This document shows positions 20,242 to 30,539 of a stretch of 64,000 bases of DNA, piece by piece (position 1 is the first letter of the stretch; each line of letters begins with the position of its first letter). The position numbers and the translations under genes are program-made. The stretch is from Trissonchulus latispiculum. Lineage: Eukaryota > Nematoda > Enoplea > Enoplida > Ironidae. Location of the stretch: assembly GCA_030248195.1 (NCBI GenBank), contig JASAND010013275.1:50062-114061 (forward strand), in the 5' to 3' direction. The notes beneath the pieces are model-generated. The model searched no databases. It had not been told where the DNA came from and was given only the letters and a program-made list of their open reading frames with translations.

Positions 20242-23200
20242 ATGACCCAACGGAGCCCGCCTCAAACCCGAAAAGCCTTCGCAGCTGCCCAAGCCACTCA
20301 AGCTACTACCGGTGCAACTGGTACGCCGCCACTTTCAACGGCTGCAAGCTCATCTGCCGGCCCCGAGTCCTCAAGCCAAGGATTGCCGAGACGACTGCTA
20401 ACTCCTGAAGAACTCCAGGATCAAATCAGAAACCAAGCCTACCAAATTCATCAGGATCGCACTAACCTAAACAGCCTCAACCACAACGTCACTGATCTAT
20501 TGAAGGACGTTGCCACCCTACGGACTGAGCTTGATCAGAACCTCAGCCAGGTTAGACAGGACCTCCTCACTGTTCGAACCGGTGTCGACAGTATAGACCC
20601 GCAGTTCATCTCTACCCTCCAACAACAAAATCCAGTACAGCAAGTTCAGAACCTCCAAGCCACCGTAAATCAGCTAGCTCATCACGGAATTGCCATGCCT
20701 GGAGGTCAGACAGATCGATTAGATCTTCCAAAGAATGCTATTCCGTTATTCTACGGCAGTCCATCTGAGAACATCAAGAATTGGTTCTCGATCTTCGAAG
20801 TGGTGGCAGAAGCTCAGCAATATGATGACGCCACGAAAGCTAGACTAGTCCCCGTCTACTTTCGGGAACAAGCCCAGAAAAAGTTGGCCCAGCTGGATCC
20901 CGCGATTAAAGCGGATTACCCACAACTGAAAGATGCTCTCATCAATGCCTTGGAAAGAAAAGAAGCACAGATTTTGGCTAGCCTGAGTTTGGTTTCCAGG
21001 CAGCAGCGTCCCAACGAGTGCATCGCCGATTTTGCCTGGCAACTTCAGAAATTGGCCGACGACGGCTACCCAAATATGGCCCCTGATGCAAAAGATACAC
21101 TGCTGTTCCGCAGTTTTCTGCACAATCTGCATCCCTATTATCAGCGAGCGTTGTTTCCATTAAATCCTACAGGTTTTCAAGAAGCCGTGCAGAAGGCACA
21201 ACAACTGGAAGCATTGGAGAATCTCCATCCGCAATCTGCGGCTACTCCTCTGATGGCACCTCCGCGGCCAGTCTCGATTGGATCTCTTGCTGCAGCTGTG
21301 CCTTTTGCGGCGGCACCAGCCGATCACACTACCAGCGCCACCTCTTCTCTTCAAAAGTCCCTTGAACAGCTGCAAGAACAAGTCAGAAATCTTGCTCGTG
21401 ATGTCCACAGCACTCGTAACAATCCTCAGCGAGACGGTGGTAGAGACTCCCGCAGAGAAGAACAGCCCCGAAGATTTACGACAGATTCCCGACCAATTTG
21501 TCAATATTGTGGCCGACCAGGCCACTATGCTGCAGCATGCCGGCAAAGACAAGCACAGACACAGCAGTTGCAAAATCCCCGCAATGGAAATAGCGGATTT
21601 CAACCAGCCGGAAGATATTTGTCCTCGAATGGTCCAGTGAACCGTCCCGGACTTCTGAGACCGTCACAGCCATCACAGAATATGGGCGCTCGTCGACGAA
21701 TCAATGCAATCAACGTCAGAATGCCGTTGGAAACCGAAACCGGAGACCGATCGGCACAGTGGGCTAACCGAGAACGAAACTTGATGAATGATCTAGCACA
21801 AGAACGCGAGATGAACCAGATTCTTTCAGAACAAAATCAGCGGCTGGTAGCGCAGTTGACAGATCATGCTCCAGCCTCCCTGAACTGCGCGACGACAGCA
21901 CCTGCCACAAGTTGCGATGAATGGGTGATGAAGCCTGTCGCGTCGTCAACCTCGCCTAAACGATGTCTGGCGAGCATCACTGGTTTTCTCTTGTTGCTCA
22001 GTCTGCTGTTTGGTGCAGTGAAAGGCGATAATGCACTGATCGCACCTGATCATCCGATGCTCTGCCTCTCAGATGAGGGCAAAACGTTTTGGAGACTGCC
22101 TGAACCTCTTCAGTGTGAAGTCTCCTTCACAAATCCGGAATCTCAGCCATTGTCCACGGATGTGCTTATTTATAAGCGAAACTATGTCCAGTATAAGTCC
22201 CGTGCCTACAAGTGCACCAAAGTGAAGCAGTCTAAAGAAGTCATGACGTACTTTTTCGGTGATCATCATCTGGAGGAAGACAAGAAAGAAAACGTGCAGG
22301 TCGATGCTGACGAATGCTACAGTATGAAAGAATGGAGAAAATGTTCCGAAGGCCCACTGCTTAAAATGGGTGATCTCTACGAGACGGGACATAATCTCGA
22401 GTGGTGGTATCCAGGAGGAGGAATCTACTGCTGTAAATGGAGGCATTTTGAGGTCACGAATTGTTACCTCCATGAAGCCTATGTCTATAAACGACACCAC
22501 TCCAACACCATGGAAAGCACTGCAGGTGACGTGAGCCATTGTGATTACAGCTCAGGCAGTTGTCAGCTGAGAGATGGTACCCATTTGCTTTGGGATGTCA
22601 GTAGGGAAGAGAGCTGTGAATTTCTGCCTTGGAAACCATTGGCTGGTCACCAATGGGATGAAAATTGGTTGTCAGAAGATGGAAACATGGCACTCACCTT
22701 CCGGAATGGATGGGCCACTTCAGACTGTGAAGGCAAGGATTTGCTCGTCAGTGACCAAGGAATTCCATTCCGTATCTTGGGCCAACGGCTGTATTGGGTG
22801 CGTAGACGTAAAACGCGACAGAAGCGTCAAAGCACAGATGCTCCCATAAATGCTACTGTAGCCCGAGCAGAAGCTACTTTGCAGAAATACTTATCCACAC
22901 TGGACAAACCAATCTTGCGAAATTGGGCTGAAAAGAATGGTATTGTCACTACTGATATTTTGGCTTCATCCTTGCAGGCGGTAACTTTCAAAGAAAGTCA
23001 AAACATCCGCTTTGCATTTTCACATGCCCTTGGTGCTGTCTGTAAAATGGCAGCCAATACAATGGAGATACTCAAAGCCGACCTGCTAGCTAACCCAACG
23101 TTAGCAGTCCGTGCTGTCCTGCAGCGCTCTGATGTCTATGCCAGAGCTGGAGGTATGGCCGTAGAAGTTTGGCCCTGCCAAGTGATCAAACCAGGAAATT

Positions 23201-26200
23201 ACTGGTTGGCACCCATGAATGGTACATGCACCAAGGAGATTCCTATCAAATTCCGCTATCATGGCGAGGAGCATATTGGCTACATGGACGTAGTCACTAA
23301 TATAGTCCAAACTCATGGTCTTCCTGCTGAATGCAGTCATAGTCAGGAAATCCCATTTCGACTCCAAAATAAAACCTTGTTATACAGGCCGGATGGAACC
23401 TATGTGGAACTCCATGATATTCCGGAATTACGGATCTTCGATTGGAACTACACGTCTTCATGGACTTTGGAGCCTACCATTTTCCACCAAATTGTCATGT
23501 ACAACTGGTCTGATTTGCAGACGCAAATCACACTCAACGAGTTGTTTGGAGAATTGGATTATCAGAGGAAGATCCTAGACTCACTTGGGATGAAAACCGC
23601 CCACAATAAATCAGTTGAATCCGGAGCCAAAAACTTCATATCACAGATCATGGGAGAAGGCTACTTCGGATTCTTGTACGGATTGACATACAACTGGTTC
23701 CAGATATGGACTTTTCTTTGCTGCTTCTACGTCACCCTTGGCTTCCTCCTTGCTCATTGTTTCCCTAATGGCACCAATTTCATTGCCTATCTTCATGTCT
23801 CCCGTCTGTTGACGGCTTGCCAGAGTGGCTTCAATGGCCTAACTCAGACAGCAGCACGTGCACGATCCGCTACGATGCGGAAAGCTAGAGAACTTTCTGC
23901 AGGCTCTGTTGCTGGAACGATTCCAGGTATGTACGACCCAGAAGCAGGCCGCTTGAGTATGGATGACCCTAGCGAAATTCCCTTGATCAGCGACCTACTA
24001 CCTGAAGCACCTACTGTTCCGCACCGACATCGGCGAGCCGCTTCACCAATAAGTATCCCACTTTCTGAAATGCAACCCTTACCAACACCAAGGAGGGAAT
24101 CAACGAGTTTTCGTCCTCTCCAGTCATATGACATGTCCAATATGGAGGCTTCCGTAGCCCCACCATTACCAGATCATGGACACCATGTGGGATCAATCAG
24201 AACAGATTCACCGCCACTTGCGGCTCTAACCCATATAGCATTGCAGATTGAAAACTTCCCCACTCGAGCACTTCTTGATACGGGAAGTGAACTGACCATC
24301 ATCCATCAGGACATTTTGGAGAAATTGCCGCGGTATGTCCAGGATACCCTAGTCGTGAAGTCAATCACGGCTACGTCTGTGACTGGGCAACCTGTCCCCT
24401 TAACGGGAGCCGTGAAGGCAATGATACATGTTGGCAATGATAGTTTTGAACACGAGATTTTTGTCACCTCAAAGAGTACTCATCCAGTGATCCTTGGACT
24501 GGATTTGCTGCGTCGGTTCAAGCTCATTGAACTGGACTTTAGCAAAAGAAGTGTGCAGCTAGGAAGGCAGAAATTGAAGCTATTCAGAGAAAAGAAAACA
24601 CCGGAATTGGTCGTCGCTGATCACATCCAGGTGCCTGCTAGATGTGAAATGATGGTGCCGTGCACATATCTACGAAATGGATTTGATGGTGCTGGATTGT
24701 TTGAACCTCACATTGAAAACATGGAAAAATTGCATCTCTATGCAGCACGTGCCTTTTTACCATCGATAGCACATGGTTCAATCATGTTAGTTAGAGTCAT
24801 GAACCCTACAACGACTCCAGTCCTTCTCCGTGCCGATACTGTCCTGGGCACGGTGGAAGAATGTCGTGAGGTTGACCGTGGCGCGTCGTACCGCGTCAGT
24901 GCGGTCAATATCTCAGACCAGCCGGTTAAGGCAGACAATGAGTGGATCTTGGATCAACTTAAGTTGGAGAATCCTAACATCACACCTGAACAAAAAGAGA
25001 GACTTCAACACCTACTGGTAAAATACAGCGACTGTTTTGTCGGACCAGATGGCGAGCTAGGGCGTACAGACCTTGTTGAACACACCATTGACACTGGTGA
25101 TTCATCTCCTATCAAACAGCAACCATACCGTGTGCCAGTTGCTCAAAGACAAGTTGTGAAGACTGAAATCGATAAGATGCTGGATAAAGGAATCATCAGA
25201 ACTAGCCGTAGCCCTTGGGCTTCTCCTGTGGTATTGGTGACCAAGAAAGATGGCACTCTACGATTTTGCGTCGATTACCGCAAATTGAATGCTCTCACTA
25301 GAAAAGATGTCTTTCCCCTTAAGAGAATCGATGAAATTCTAGATGCCCTTGGCGGAGCGCGGTACTTCACCACACTAGACATGGCTAGTGGCTACTGGCA
25401 GATACAGATGGCAGACCAGGATGCTGACAAAACAGCTTTTTCTACTCTCTATGGACTCTACGAGTTCACCGTGATGCCCTTTGGTCTGTGCAATGCTCCT
25501 GCTACTTTCCAGCGTTTGGTTGATGTGGTTCTTTCAGGACTACAGTGGCAAATCTGCCTGGCATATATCGACGATATCGTCGTGTTCTCTTCTGGCTTTG
25601 ACAAACACCTGGAAGATCTGGAATCAGTATTCACTAGACTGCAAGAAGCAAACTTGGTTCTAAAGTTAAGCAAGTGTACATTTTGTCAAGAAAAAGTGGT
25701 ATACCTTGGTCATCAAGTGTCAAGCCAAGGTCTTGAACCTAACCCGGAAACAGTAGAAAAGGTGAAGAATTTTCCCCGTCCTACATCAGTAGCTGAAGTA
25801 CGATCTTTTATTGGACTTAGTTCTTACTACCGCCGCTTCATTGCGGGTTTTGCCTCGATATCACATCCTTTGAACCAGCTTCTGAAAAAGAATACCCCTT
25901 TCCAATGGTCAGATGAATGTGAAATTGCCTTCACCACCCTGAGGGAAAAACTAATATCGAATCCAGTTTTGATTTTTCCTGACTTCACTAAACCATTCAT
26001 AGTCACAGTGGATGCCAGCGGCGTAGGTCTTGGTGCCGTGCTGGCGCAAGAGAAAGAAGGCTTGGAACACCCTGTGGCTTATGCTTCACGAACGTTGAAT
26101 GAAGCTGAACATAACTACACCATCACTGAACAAGAATGTCTGGCCGTAGTCTTTGCTGTCAAAGCATTTCGCCACTACTTGTATGGCCATAAGTTCACGC

Positions 26201-27951
26201 TGGTGACCGATCATCAGGCCTTGAGATGGCTGCTGACCACCAAAACTTCTTCAGGACGAATTGCTCGCTGGGCACTCGCTCTGCAGGAATACGATTTTGA
26301 TGTGAAACATAAACCTGGACGTAGCAACAAGGTAGCTGATGCCTTATCTCGTATGCCTGCCAACACCTGTAGGCCAGACAAACAAGGAATGAGAGAAAAT
26401 GAAATGATGGTGAATGCTAGTGTGGCAGCTTGCCAACTGAACCGCTCTTGCGGCATCTCTACCATTATCTGTGAAGAATCAGACGCCGAACTGCAGCAGA
26501 TAAAGAAAGACCAACAGAATGATCCTGATTTTTCGGACATGATTCAGTATCTCCGCGACGGCACAATTCCAGAGGATGCTAAGAAGGCAGCCAATGTTAT
26601 CCTTGCATCTCCTCGGTATACCCTCAAATCTGATGTGCTGGTCCATATCTATCCAAAATTTCATCCAAGAGGAGTCATCTGTGAACAAATTGCCGTCCCC
26701 CGTAATCACCGATTGCGGCTGATGGAAAGTTACCATGATGAGCCTATGGGCGCTCATCAAGGATTCAATAAAACCTATTCGCGAGTCCTGGAAAAATATT
26801 TCTGGCCTTCCATGTATGCTGACATCAAGAAGTACTGCGAGTCTTGTCATGGTTGTCAAGCCAGAAAAGATCCAGCCCGACCGTCAAGGGCGCCTCTTGT
26901 GTCTATTCCAGTTGGAGGTCCCTTTGACTGTGTCGGAGTGGACATCCTTGGACCTTTTCCTATGTCACAATCTGGAATGAAATATATCATTGTCTTCATG
27001 GATTACTTCACCAAATATCCAGAATGTGCCGCTATCCCGGACCAGACAGCAGAAACAGTGGCTAAAATATTTGTGGCGGATATCCTTTGCCGCCATGGTG
27101 CTCCCCGGCGTCTGCTGTCAGACAGAGGAACCAATTTCATGTCGGATTTGCTGAATGATGTTCTGGTTTTATCCGGTACTAAGAAAGTTTCAACTACGCC
27201 ATACCATCCGCAAACAGATGGCATGGTTGAACGATTCAATCGCACTCTACTGAGCATGTTGACCACCTATGTCAATACCAGCAACACTGATTGGGACGTG
27301 TATCTACCGCTTGTGTTGTTTGCCTACCGTAGCGCGAAACACGACAGTACTGGCGTATCGCCATTTCAAATGGTTTATGGTCGTACACCTCTCTATCCTG
27401 TTGATGTCAGCTTGGTATTGCCAGACATCTCGTACTCTGACGAACCCTCCTACGCTCGGCAGTTGGCATCCCAGTTGCAAGCAGTTTGGAGTATTGCCTC
27501 TGATCAAATCTTGTTGGCACAAGATCGCCAGCGCCATTATTATGACCGCTCAGTGCGGACCTTGGACTATAAAATTGGCGACAAGGTTCTGATACATTAC
27601 CCAAAAAGGAAGAAGTTAGCCCTCAAATGGCAAGGTCCTTTTGAAATTATTGATATACGGTTTCCTGATGTTTCTGTTATACCCTGCCATGGCCGACGGA
27701 ATCAGTCTCAAATTGTGCATACTAACCGGATAAAACCTTACAAATCTACTTTTGTGCCGCCTATTGCGGAAGAGCAAGATGTCCCAGATTTTTCATTGGA
27801 ACCGCGCCAGCTAGATATTTCACAGACACCGGAAAACGAAAACTTTTCGAACTATGCAATTTCGAAAACTCAGCCCAAATTGAATCAGCCCTACGAACGA
27901 CGGTATCCTGCCCGAGACCGCCGTGCACCTAACCGATATTCTCCTCATTAG
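20242..27951 (+). CDS. Element A ORF1: Gag - envelope-like glycoprotein - Pol polyprotein
   Basis: 2569 residues, ATG 38 nt after the LTR. Gag: coiled N-terminus, capsid-like region about 140-330, zinc knuckle C420-C423-H428-C433. A hydrophobic signal-like stretch follows at 575-593. Then comes a Cys-rich ectodomain with sequons (for example N870, N993), a furin-type site RQKR at 859-862, and a membrane anchor at about 1151-1173 with a cytoplasmic tail. Protease: DTGS at 1346-1349. RT: RFCVDYR near 1674 and YIDD at 1775-1778. RNase H: D1924, E1965, D1990, D2033. Integrase: zinc-binding H2165/H2172 plus CC pair, D2234, D2294, E2330 (D-35-E), then a GPF-type end. All catalytic residues are present. 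An envelope between Gag and protease in one frame is not the usual order, where env is 3'. Separation by signal peptidase, furin and the element protease is inferred. The glycoprotein family is not assigned; mononegavirus-like glycoproteins are one possibility. Confidence 0.93.
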   Translation: MTQRSPPQTRKAFAAAQATQATTGATGTPPLSTAASSSAGPESSSQGLPRRLLTPEELQDQIRNQAYQIHQDRTNLNSLNHNVTDLLKDVATLRTELDQNLSQVRQDLLTVRTGVDSIDPQFISTLQQQNPVQQVQNLQATVNQLAHHGIAMPGGQTDRLDLPKNAIPLFYGSPSENIKNWFSIFEVVAEAQQYDDATKARLVPVYFREQAQKKLAQLDPAIKADYPQLKDALINALERKEAQILASLSLVSRQQRPNECIADFAWQLQKLADDGYPNMAPDAKDTLLFRSFLHNLHPYYQRALFPLNPTGFQEAVQKAQQLEALENLHPQSAATPLMAPPRPVSIGSLAAAVPFAAAPADHTTSATSSLQKSLEQLQEQVRNLARDVHSTRNNPQRDGGRDSRREEQPRRFTTDSRPICQYCGRPGHYAAACRQRQAQTQQLQNPRNGNSGFQPAGRYLSSNGPVNRPGLLRPSQPSQNMGARRRINAINVRMPLETETGDRSAQWANRERNLMNDLAQEREMNQILSEQNQRLVAQLTDHAPASLNCATTAPATSCDEWVMKPVASSTSPKRCLASITGFLLLLSLLFGAVKGDNALIAPDHPMLCLSDEGKTFWRLPEPLQCEVSFTNPESQPLSTDVLIYKRNYVQYKSRAYKCTKVKQSKEVMTYFFGDHHLEEDKKENVQVDADECYSMKEWRKCSEGPLLKMGDLYETGHNLEWWYPGGGIYCCKWRHFEVTNCYLHEAYVYKRHHSNTMESTAGDVSHCDYSSGSCQLRDGTHLLWDVSREESCEFLPWKPLAGHQWDENWLSEDGNMALTFRNGWATSDCEGKDLLVSDQGIPFRILGQRLYWVRRRKTRQKRQSTDAPINATVARAEATLQKYLSTLDKPILRNWAEKNGIVTTDILASSLQAVTFKESQNIRFAFSHALGAVCKMAANTMEILKADLLANPTLAVRAVLQRSDVYARAGGMAVEVWPCQVIKPGNYWLAPMNGTCTKEIPIKFRYHGEEHIGYMDVVTNIVQTHGLPAECSHSQEIPFRLQNKTLLYRPDGTYVELHDIPELRIFDWNYTSSWTLEPTIFHQIVMYNWSDLQTQITLNELFGELDYQRKILDSLGMKTAHNKSVESGAKNFISQIMGEGYFGFLYGLTYNWFQIWTFLCCFYVTLGFLLAHCFPNGTNFIAYLHVSRLLTACQSGFNGLTQTAARARSATMRKARELSAGSVAGTIPGMYDPEAGRLSMDDPSEIPLISDLLPEAPTVPHRHRRAASPISIPLSEMQPLPTPRRESTSFRPLQSYDMSNMEASVAPPLPDHGHHVGSIRTDSPPLAALTHIALQIENFPTRALLDTGSELTIIHQDILEKLPRYVQDTLVVKSITATSVTGQPVPLTGAVKAMIHVGNDSFEHEIFVTSKSTHPVILGLDLLRRFKLIELDFSKRSVQLGRQKLKLFREKKTPELVVADHIQVPARCEMMVPCTYLRNGFDGAGLFEPHIENMEKLHLYAARAFLPSIAHGSIMLVRVMNPTTTPVLLRADTVLGTVEECREVDRGASYRVSAVNISDQPVKADNEWILDQLKLENPNITPEQKERLQHLLVKYSDCFVGPDGELGRTDLVEHTIDTGDSSPIKQQPYRVPVAQRQVVKTEIDKMLDKGIIRTSRSPWASPVVLVTKKDGTLRFCVDYRKLNALTRKDVFPLKRIDEILDALGGARYFTTLDMASGYWQIQMADQDADKTAFSTLYGLYEFTVMPFGLCNAPATFQRLVDVVLSGLQWQICLAYIDDIVVFSSGFDKHLEDLESVFTRLQEANLVLKLSKCTFCQEKVVYLGHQVSSQGLEPNPETVEKVKNFPRPTSVAEVRSFIGLSSYYRRFIAGFASISHPLNQLLKKNTPFQWSDECEIAFTTLREKLISNPVLIFPDFTKPFIVTVDASGVGLGAVLAQEKEGLEHPVAYASRTLNEAEHNYTITEQECLAVVFAVKAFRHYLYGHKFTLVTDHQALRWLLTTKTSSGRIARWALALQEYDFDVKHKPGRSNKVADALSRMPANTCRPDKQGMRENEMMVNASVAACQLNRSCGISTIICEESDAELQQIKKDQQNDPDFSDMIQYLRDGTIPEDAKKAANVILASPRYTLKSDVLVHIYPKFHPRGVICEQIAVPRNHRLRLMESYHDEPMGAHQGFNKTYSRVLEKYFWPSMYADIKKYCESCHGCQARKDPARPSRAPLVSIPVGGPFDCVGVDILGPFPMSQSGMKYIIVFMDYFTKYPECAAIPDQTAETVAKIFVADILCRHGAPRRLLSDRGTNFMSDLLNDVLVLSGTKKVSTTPYHPQTDGMVERFNRTLLSMLTTYVNTSNTDWDVYLPLVLFAYRSAKHDSTGVSPFQMVYGRTPLYPVDVSLVLPDISYSDEPSYARQLASQLQAVWSIASDQILLAQDRQRHYYDRSVRTLDYKIGDKVLIHYPKRKKLALKWQGPFEIIDIRFPDVSVIPCHGRRNQSQIVHTNRIKPYKSTFVPPIAEEQDVPDFSLEPRQLDISQTPENENFSNYAISKTQPKLNQPYERRYPARDRRAPNRYSPH

Positions 27952-28453
27952 CCTGCTTTATCCCTAAACTCATAACTTATCCAAATTCACTAACATTATA
28001 TATATAGCTACTATTTGGAAATTTGTACATTCTCCATATAAATATATATATATAGGCCCATATCTATTTCTACTTGAATTCTTCTTCTCTCTGTAACAGT
28101 ATTTCTAACAAATTTCGCCGCTGGCACTGTTTTGTTTTCAATTCCAATCCTGCAACATCAAGAATGAGCGATTTTAATCGGTAGAATTATGAACCGAAAG
28201 TCTCCATTACAAATCACAAACGTATATTCCTTTTCCACTGCAACATCAATCAAACAGTCTCTTTGATCTGCCGCATTAAATTACGTTGACTACTTACTGG
28301 ACACTATATACTTACAGACATTGGAAAATTCCACATAGTTTCTTATTACGAAGTTTTTCTTAGAAAGTTCAACCATCCAACTCAGCAGTGTTGTTTTCTG
28401 GTCCAGTTTATCCCTAGTTCACTACCCCAAGTTTTCTGAATTCTCTTAATATT
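27952..28453 (+). other. Spacer between ORF1 and ORF2 of element A
   Basis: About 500 bp, AT-rich, with TATATATA near 28045. It has stops in every frame. It could hold a splice acceptor or internal promoter for ORF2, but I cannot pick one with confidence. Confidence 0.5.
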
Positions 28454-30373
28454 ATGCGCCTGACAGTACAATGTAACAATCCTGCTTGCCGGGCTAGATA
28501 TGATATGGCAATTTCCGGCATATCCGGTCTTTCCGGTGACGCTTCTGACATTTGTGACTATTGCGGCTACCGGCTGGAATTTGCTTATGGGCGAGCTATT
28601 CAGCCGTTTCAACCCTCCATGGGCTATGCGCCAGGTGCCCTACCCTCCGTTCAGGGAGACTCATTTCCGTTTTCATACGGTCATCCCGCGTCTACACCAG
28701 TGCAGGTCATTCCTGGTTATCCGGGGCCTTACCTAAGCCATCCTCCGGGGTTGGTACACCCCGCTGCCTACCAGGCGGGGTCATTGGTGGGTTATCGGCC
28801 TCCGGTCCCGAGGTCGCCCCTACAAATCTCTGAAGTGGGGCCCAGTCTGCAGGGGGACTTTCGCCCTACTCCCCGGGCACCCTCGGTGCCCCCGGTGCGC
28901 CTAACGGTGGGGAGGCCGTCCCAGCCTCCTTCCGTCAGTTCCACTCCCAGCCAGAACCCGGCCAGGTCTGTCACTGCCACCCCTGTCCAGGACGAGGGTT
29001 TTTCTCAGGTTTCCATAACCCTCCAAGACACCCCTGAGCCGGCCCGGGTTTCCATCAAAAAGGCATTCCCCGTGGCTCCTCCTAGTGGACCGCCCCCGCA
29101 ACCTAAGGTTCCTGACCAAGGTGCCCCGGACGTGGGAGGTGGTAATACCGCGGTTCCTCAACCGGTTAAAGCGGGTGCGAACAGTGGGTCCCGTGTGGCT
29201 CCTGAACCGTCTCAGGTTTGCATCTACATGGGCCTACCGGACTCCAACCCTCCTACTCCCTCCGGGTTAAGTGGGGAGGACGCGGAATTGGAATTTGGGA
29301 CAGGGCCTGATTTATGGGCGGCTGCTCTGGAGAGTCGCGATCTCCAGATGGGGGAATCCGCCAATCCTTCTCCCCCTCCGTCCAAACAACCTCGCCGTGG
29401 CCCCTGCCCTGACTGTGGAGTTCGTTCGGACACCTGTCTCTGTCTCAGGTGTAACCGCTGCGGAAAGAGCCTTTTGGACCATGAACTTTGCCCCGCTCCT
29501 TTCTGCGGTTCCTTCGTGAGACGGGGTCCTAAGGCCGATTGCGACGACTGTTACGAGGATCGGTCGTCGGCCACACTCTGCCTGTGCATCACAGTATGCC
29601 TGGCGTGCTTCCGCGGCAATTGCACCTGCAATTCTCCCCGCCGGGAAATGACTACCGTAGACTGGCAGCAAGAATTGGGCCACTCTGACCGTAGAACGAT
29701 CCAGTTCTACTTCACCACCTCAACGCCCGTTCCCAACAACCTTCGTATCCGGTGCCCTATGGACTCCGAGGACCTTCAGGAGTACCTTTACATCCGCACC
29801 GTGGAGTTGGATGCCCGACTCAAATCTCTCGGGTATGCCTCCCCGGTGACCTCTGACCACATCCCCATCTCCAAATGGCCTAACCGGGCCCGCTTCTCCA
29901 ATGCGGTCCAGATTTTCCATTCGGCCGTGACCTCTGGGGATCAGGGTGCCTTTCTGGTGGAAGTATTGGGGGCTTGGTTGGCGTATCAGGTGGATGCCGA
30001 CACTACTGGACGGTTGCAGACCTTGTCCGAGGTCGCCTTCCTCCTGGTGGGTCAGTCCTACGGCTCTGACGGCGCGGGACCAAGTCGTCGACAACTTTCC
30101 GCGGCGGCCCAGAGAGCTATGACTATCTGCAACATGAACCAGTTCAACATCCGGGCTGTGTTTGATCTGGTTCACGGCCTATTGGTGGACAATTGCTACA
30201 GCCGGGTGGAGGATGCCGTGAAGCGCGTCCTTCGCAGGGGCATGGTCAATCTCCTCCGGACCCGGACCTTTCGACTGGTTGGTCGGGCGTCCCCAGCTGA
30301 CAATTATTACGTCTACTACATGGTAGACACTAATGGACATGTGGCGGTGGTCCATGTCCGCCGGCCTACCTAG
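28454..30373 (+). CDS. Element A ORF2: proline-rich, Cys-cluster protein of unknown function
   Basis: 639 residues with an ATG start, in the position where Ty3/Gypsy elements normally carry env. It has no signal peptide and no membrane anchor. Residues 7-37 form a C-x4-C...C-x2-C pair typical of a small zinc ribbon. Residues about 45-300 are Pro/Gly/Ser-rich and look disordered. Residues about 318-410 hold roughly twenty Cys in CxxC pairs with one HxxxC (C318-C321, C333-C336, H343). The last 220 residues are non-repetitive and probably alpha-helical, folded. GC content is clearly higher than in ORF1, suggesting separate origin or capture. A nucleic-acid-binding accessory or second structural protein is possible. 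I do not recognise a family. Confidence 0.85.
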   Translation: MRLTVQCNNPACRARYDMAISGISGLSGDASDICDYCGYRLEFAYGRAIQPFQPSMGYAPGALPSVQGDSFPFSYGHPASTPVQVIPGYPGPYLSHPPGLVHPAAYQAGSLVGYRPPVPRSPLQISEVGPSLQGDFRPTPRAPSVPPVRLTVGRPSQPPSVSSTPSQNPARSVTATPVQDEGFSQVSITLQDTPEPARVSIKKAFPVAPPSGPPPQPKVPDQGAPDVGGGNTAVPQPVKAGANSGSRVAPEPSQVCIYMGLPDSNPPTPSGLSGEDAELEFGTGPDLWAAALESRDLQMGESANPSPPPSKQPRRGPCPDCGVRSDTCLCLRCNRCGKSLLDHELCPAPFCGSFVRRGPKADCDDCYEDRSSATLCLCITVCLACFRGNCTCNSPRREMTTVDWQQELGHSDRRTIQFYFTTSTPVPNNLRIRCPMDSEDLQEYLYIRTVELDARLKSLGYASPVTSDHIPISKWPNRARFSNAVQIFHSAVTSGDQGAFLVEVLGAWLAYQVDADTTGRLQTLSEVAFLLVGQSYGSDGAGPSRRQLSAAAQRAMTICNMNQFNIRAVFDLVHGLLVDNCYSRVEDAVKRVLRRGMVNLLRTRTFRLVGRASPADNYYVYYMVDTNGHVAVVHVRRPT

Positions 30374-30530
30374 CCTAAGACTCACTAGACTGGACCAGTC
30401 TGACTGGTTTTCTTCCAGCCATTTGTTTTGTATATATATATCGTCTGTACTGCTGACACGTGACAACATTAACAGTAATTCCAATTTCCAGTTTTTATGG
30501 TATTTTACGCGGGGACCGCTTTTTGTCCGC

Positions 30531-30539
30531 CGAGGCGAA
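30531..30539 (+). promoter_or_regulatory. Weak polypurine tract of element A
   Basis: CGAGGCGAA directly precedes the 3' LTR. It is short and interrupted by C, so it is a poor plus-strand primer compared with known tracts. No better purine run lies nearby. Confidence 0.35.

Noticed and set aside
20845..27604. Numerous antisense and out-of-frame ORFs within element A ORF1
   Set aside because: Shadows of the polyprotein frame.
28492..29683. Long alternative frames overlapping ORF2 of element A
   Set aside because: High GC content reduces stop codons in all frames; only the 639-codon frame starts with a good ATG and has ordered Cys pairs.
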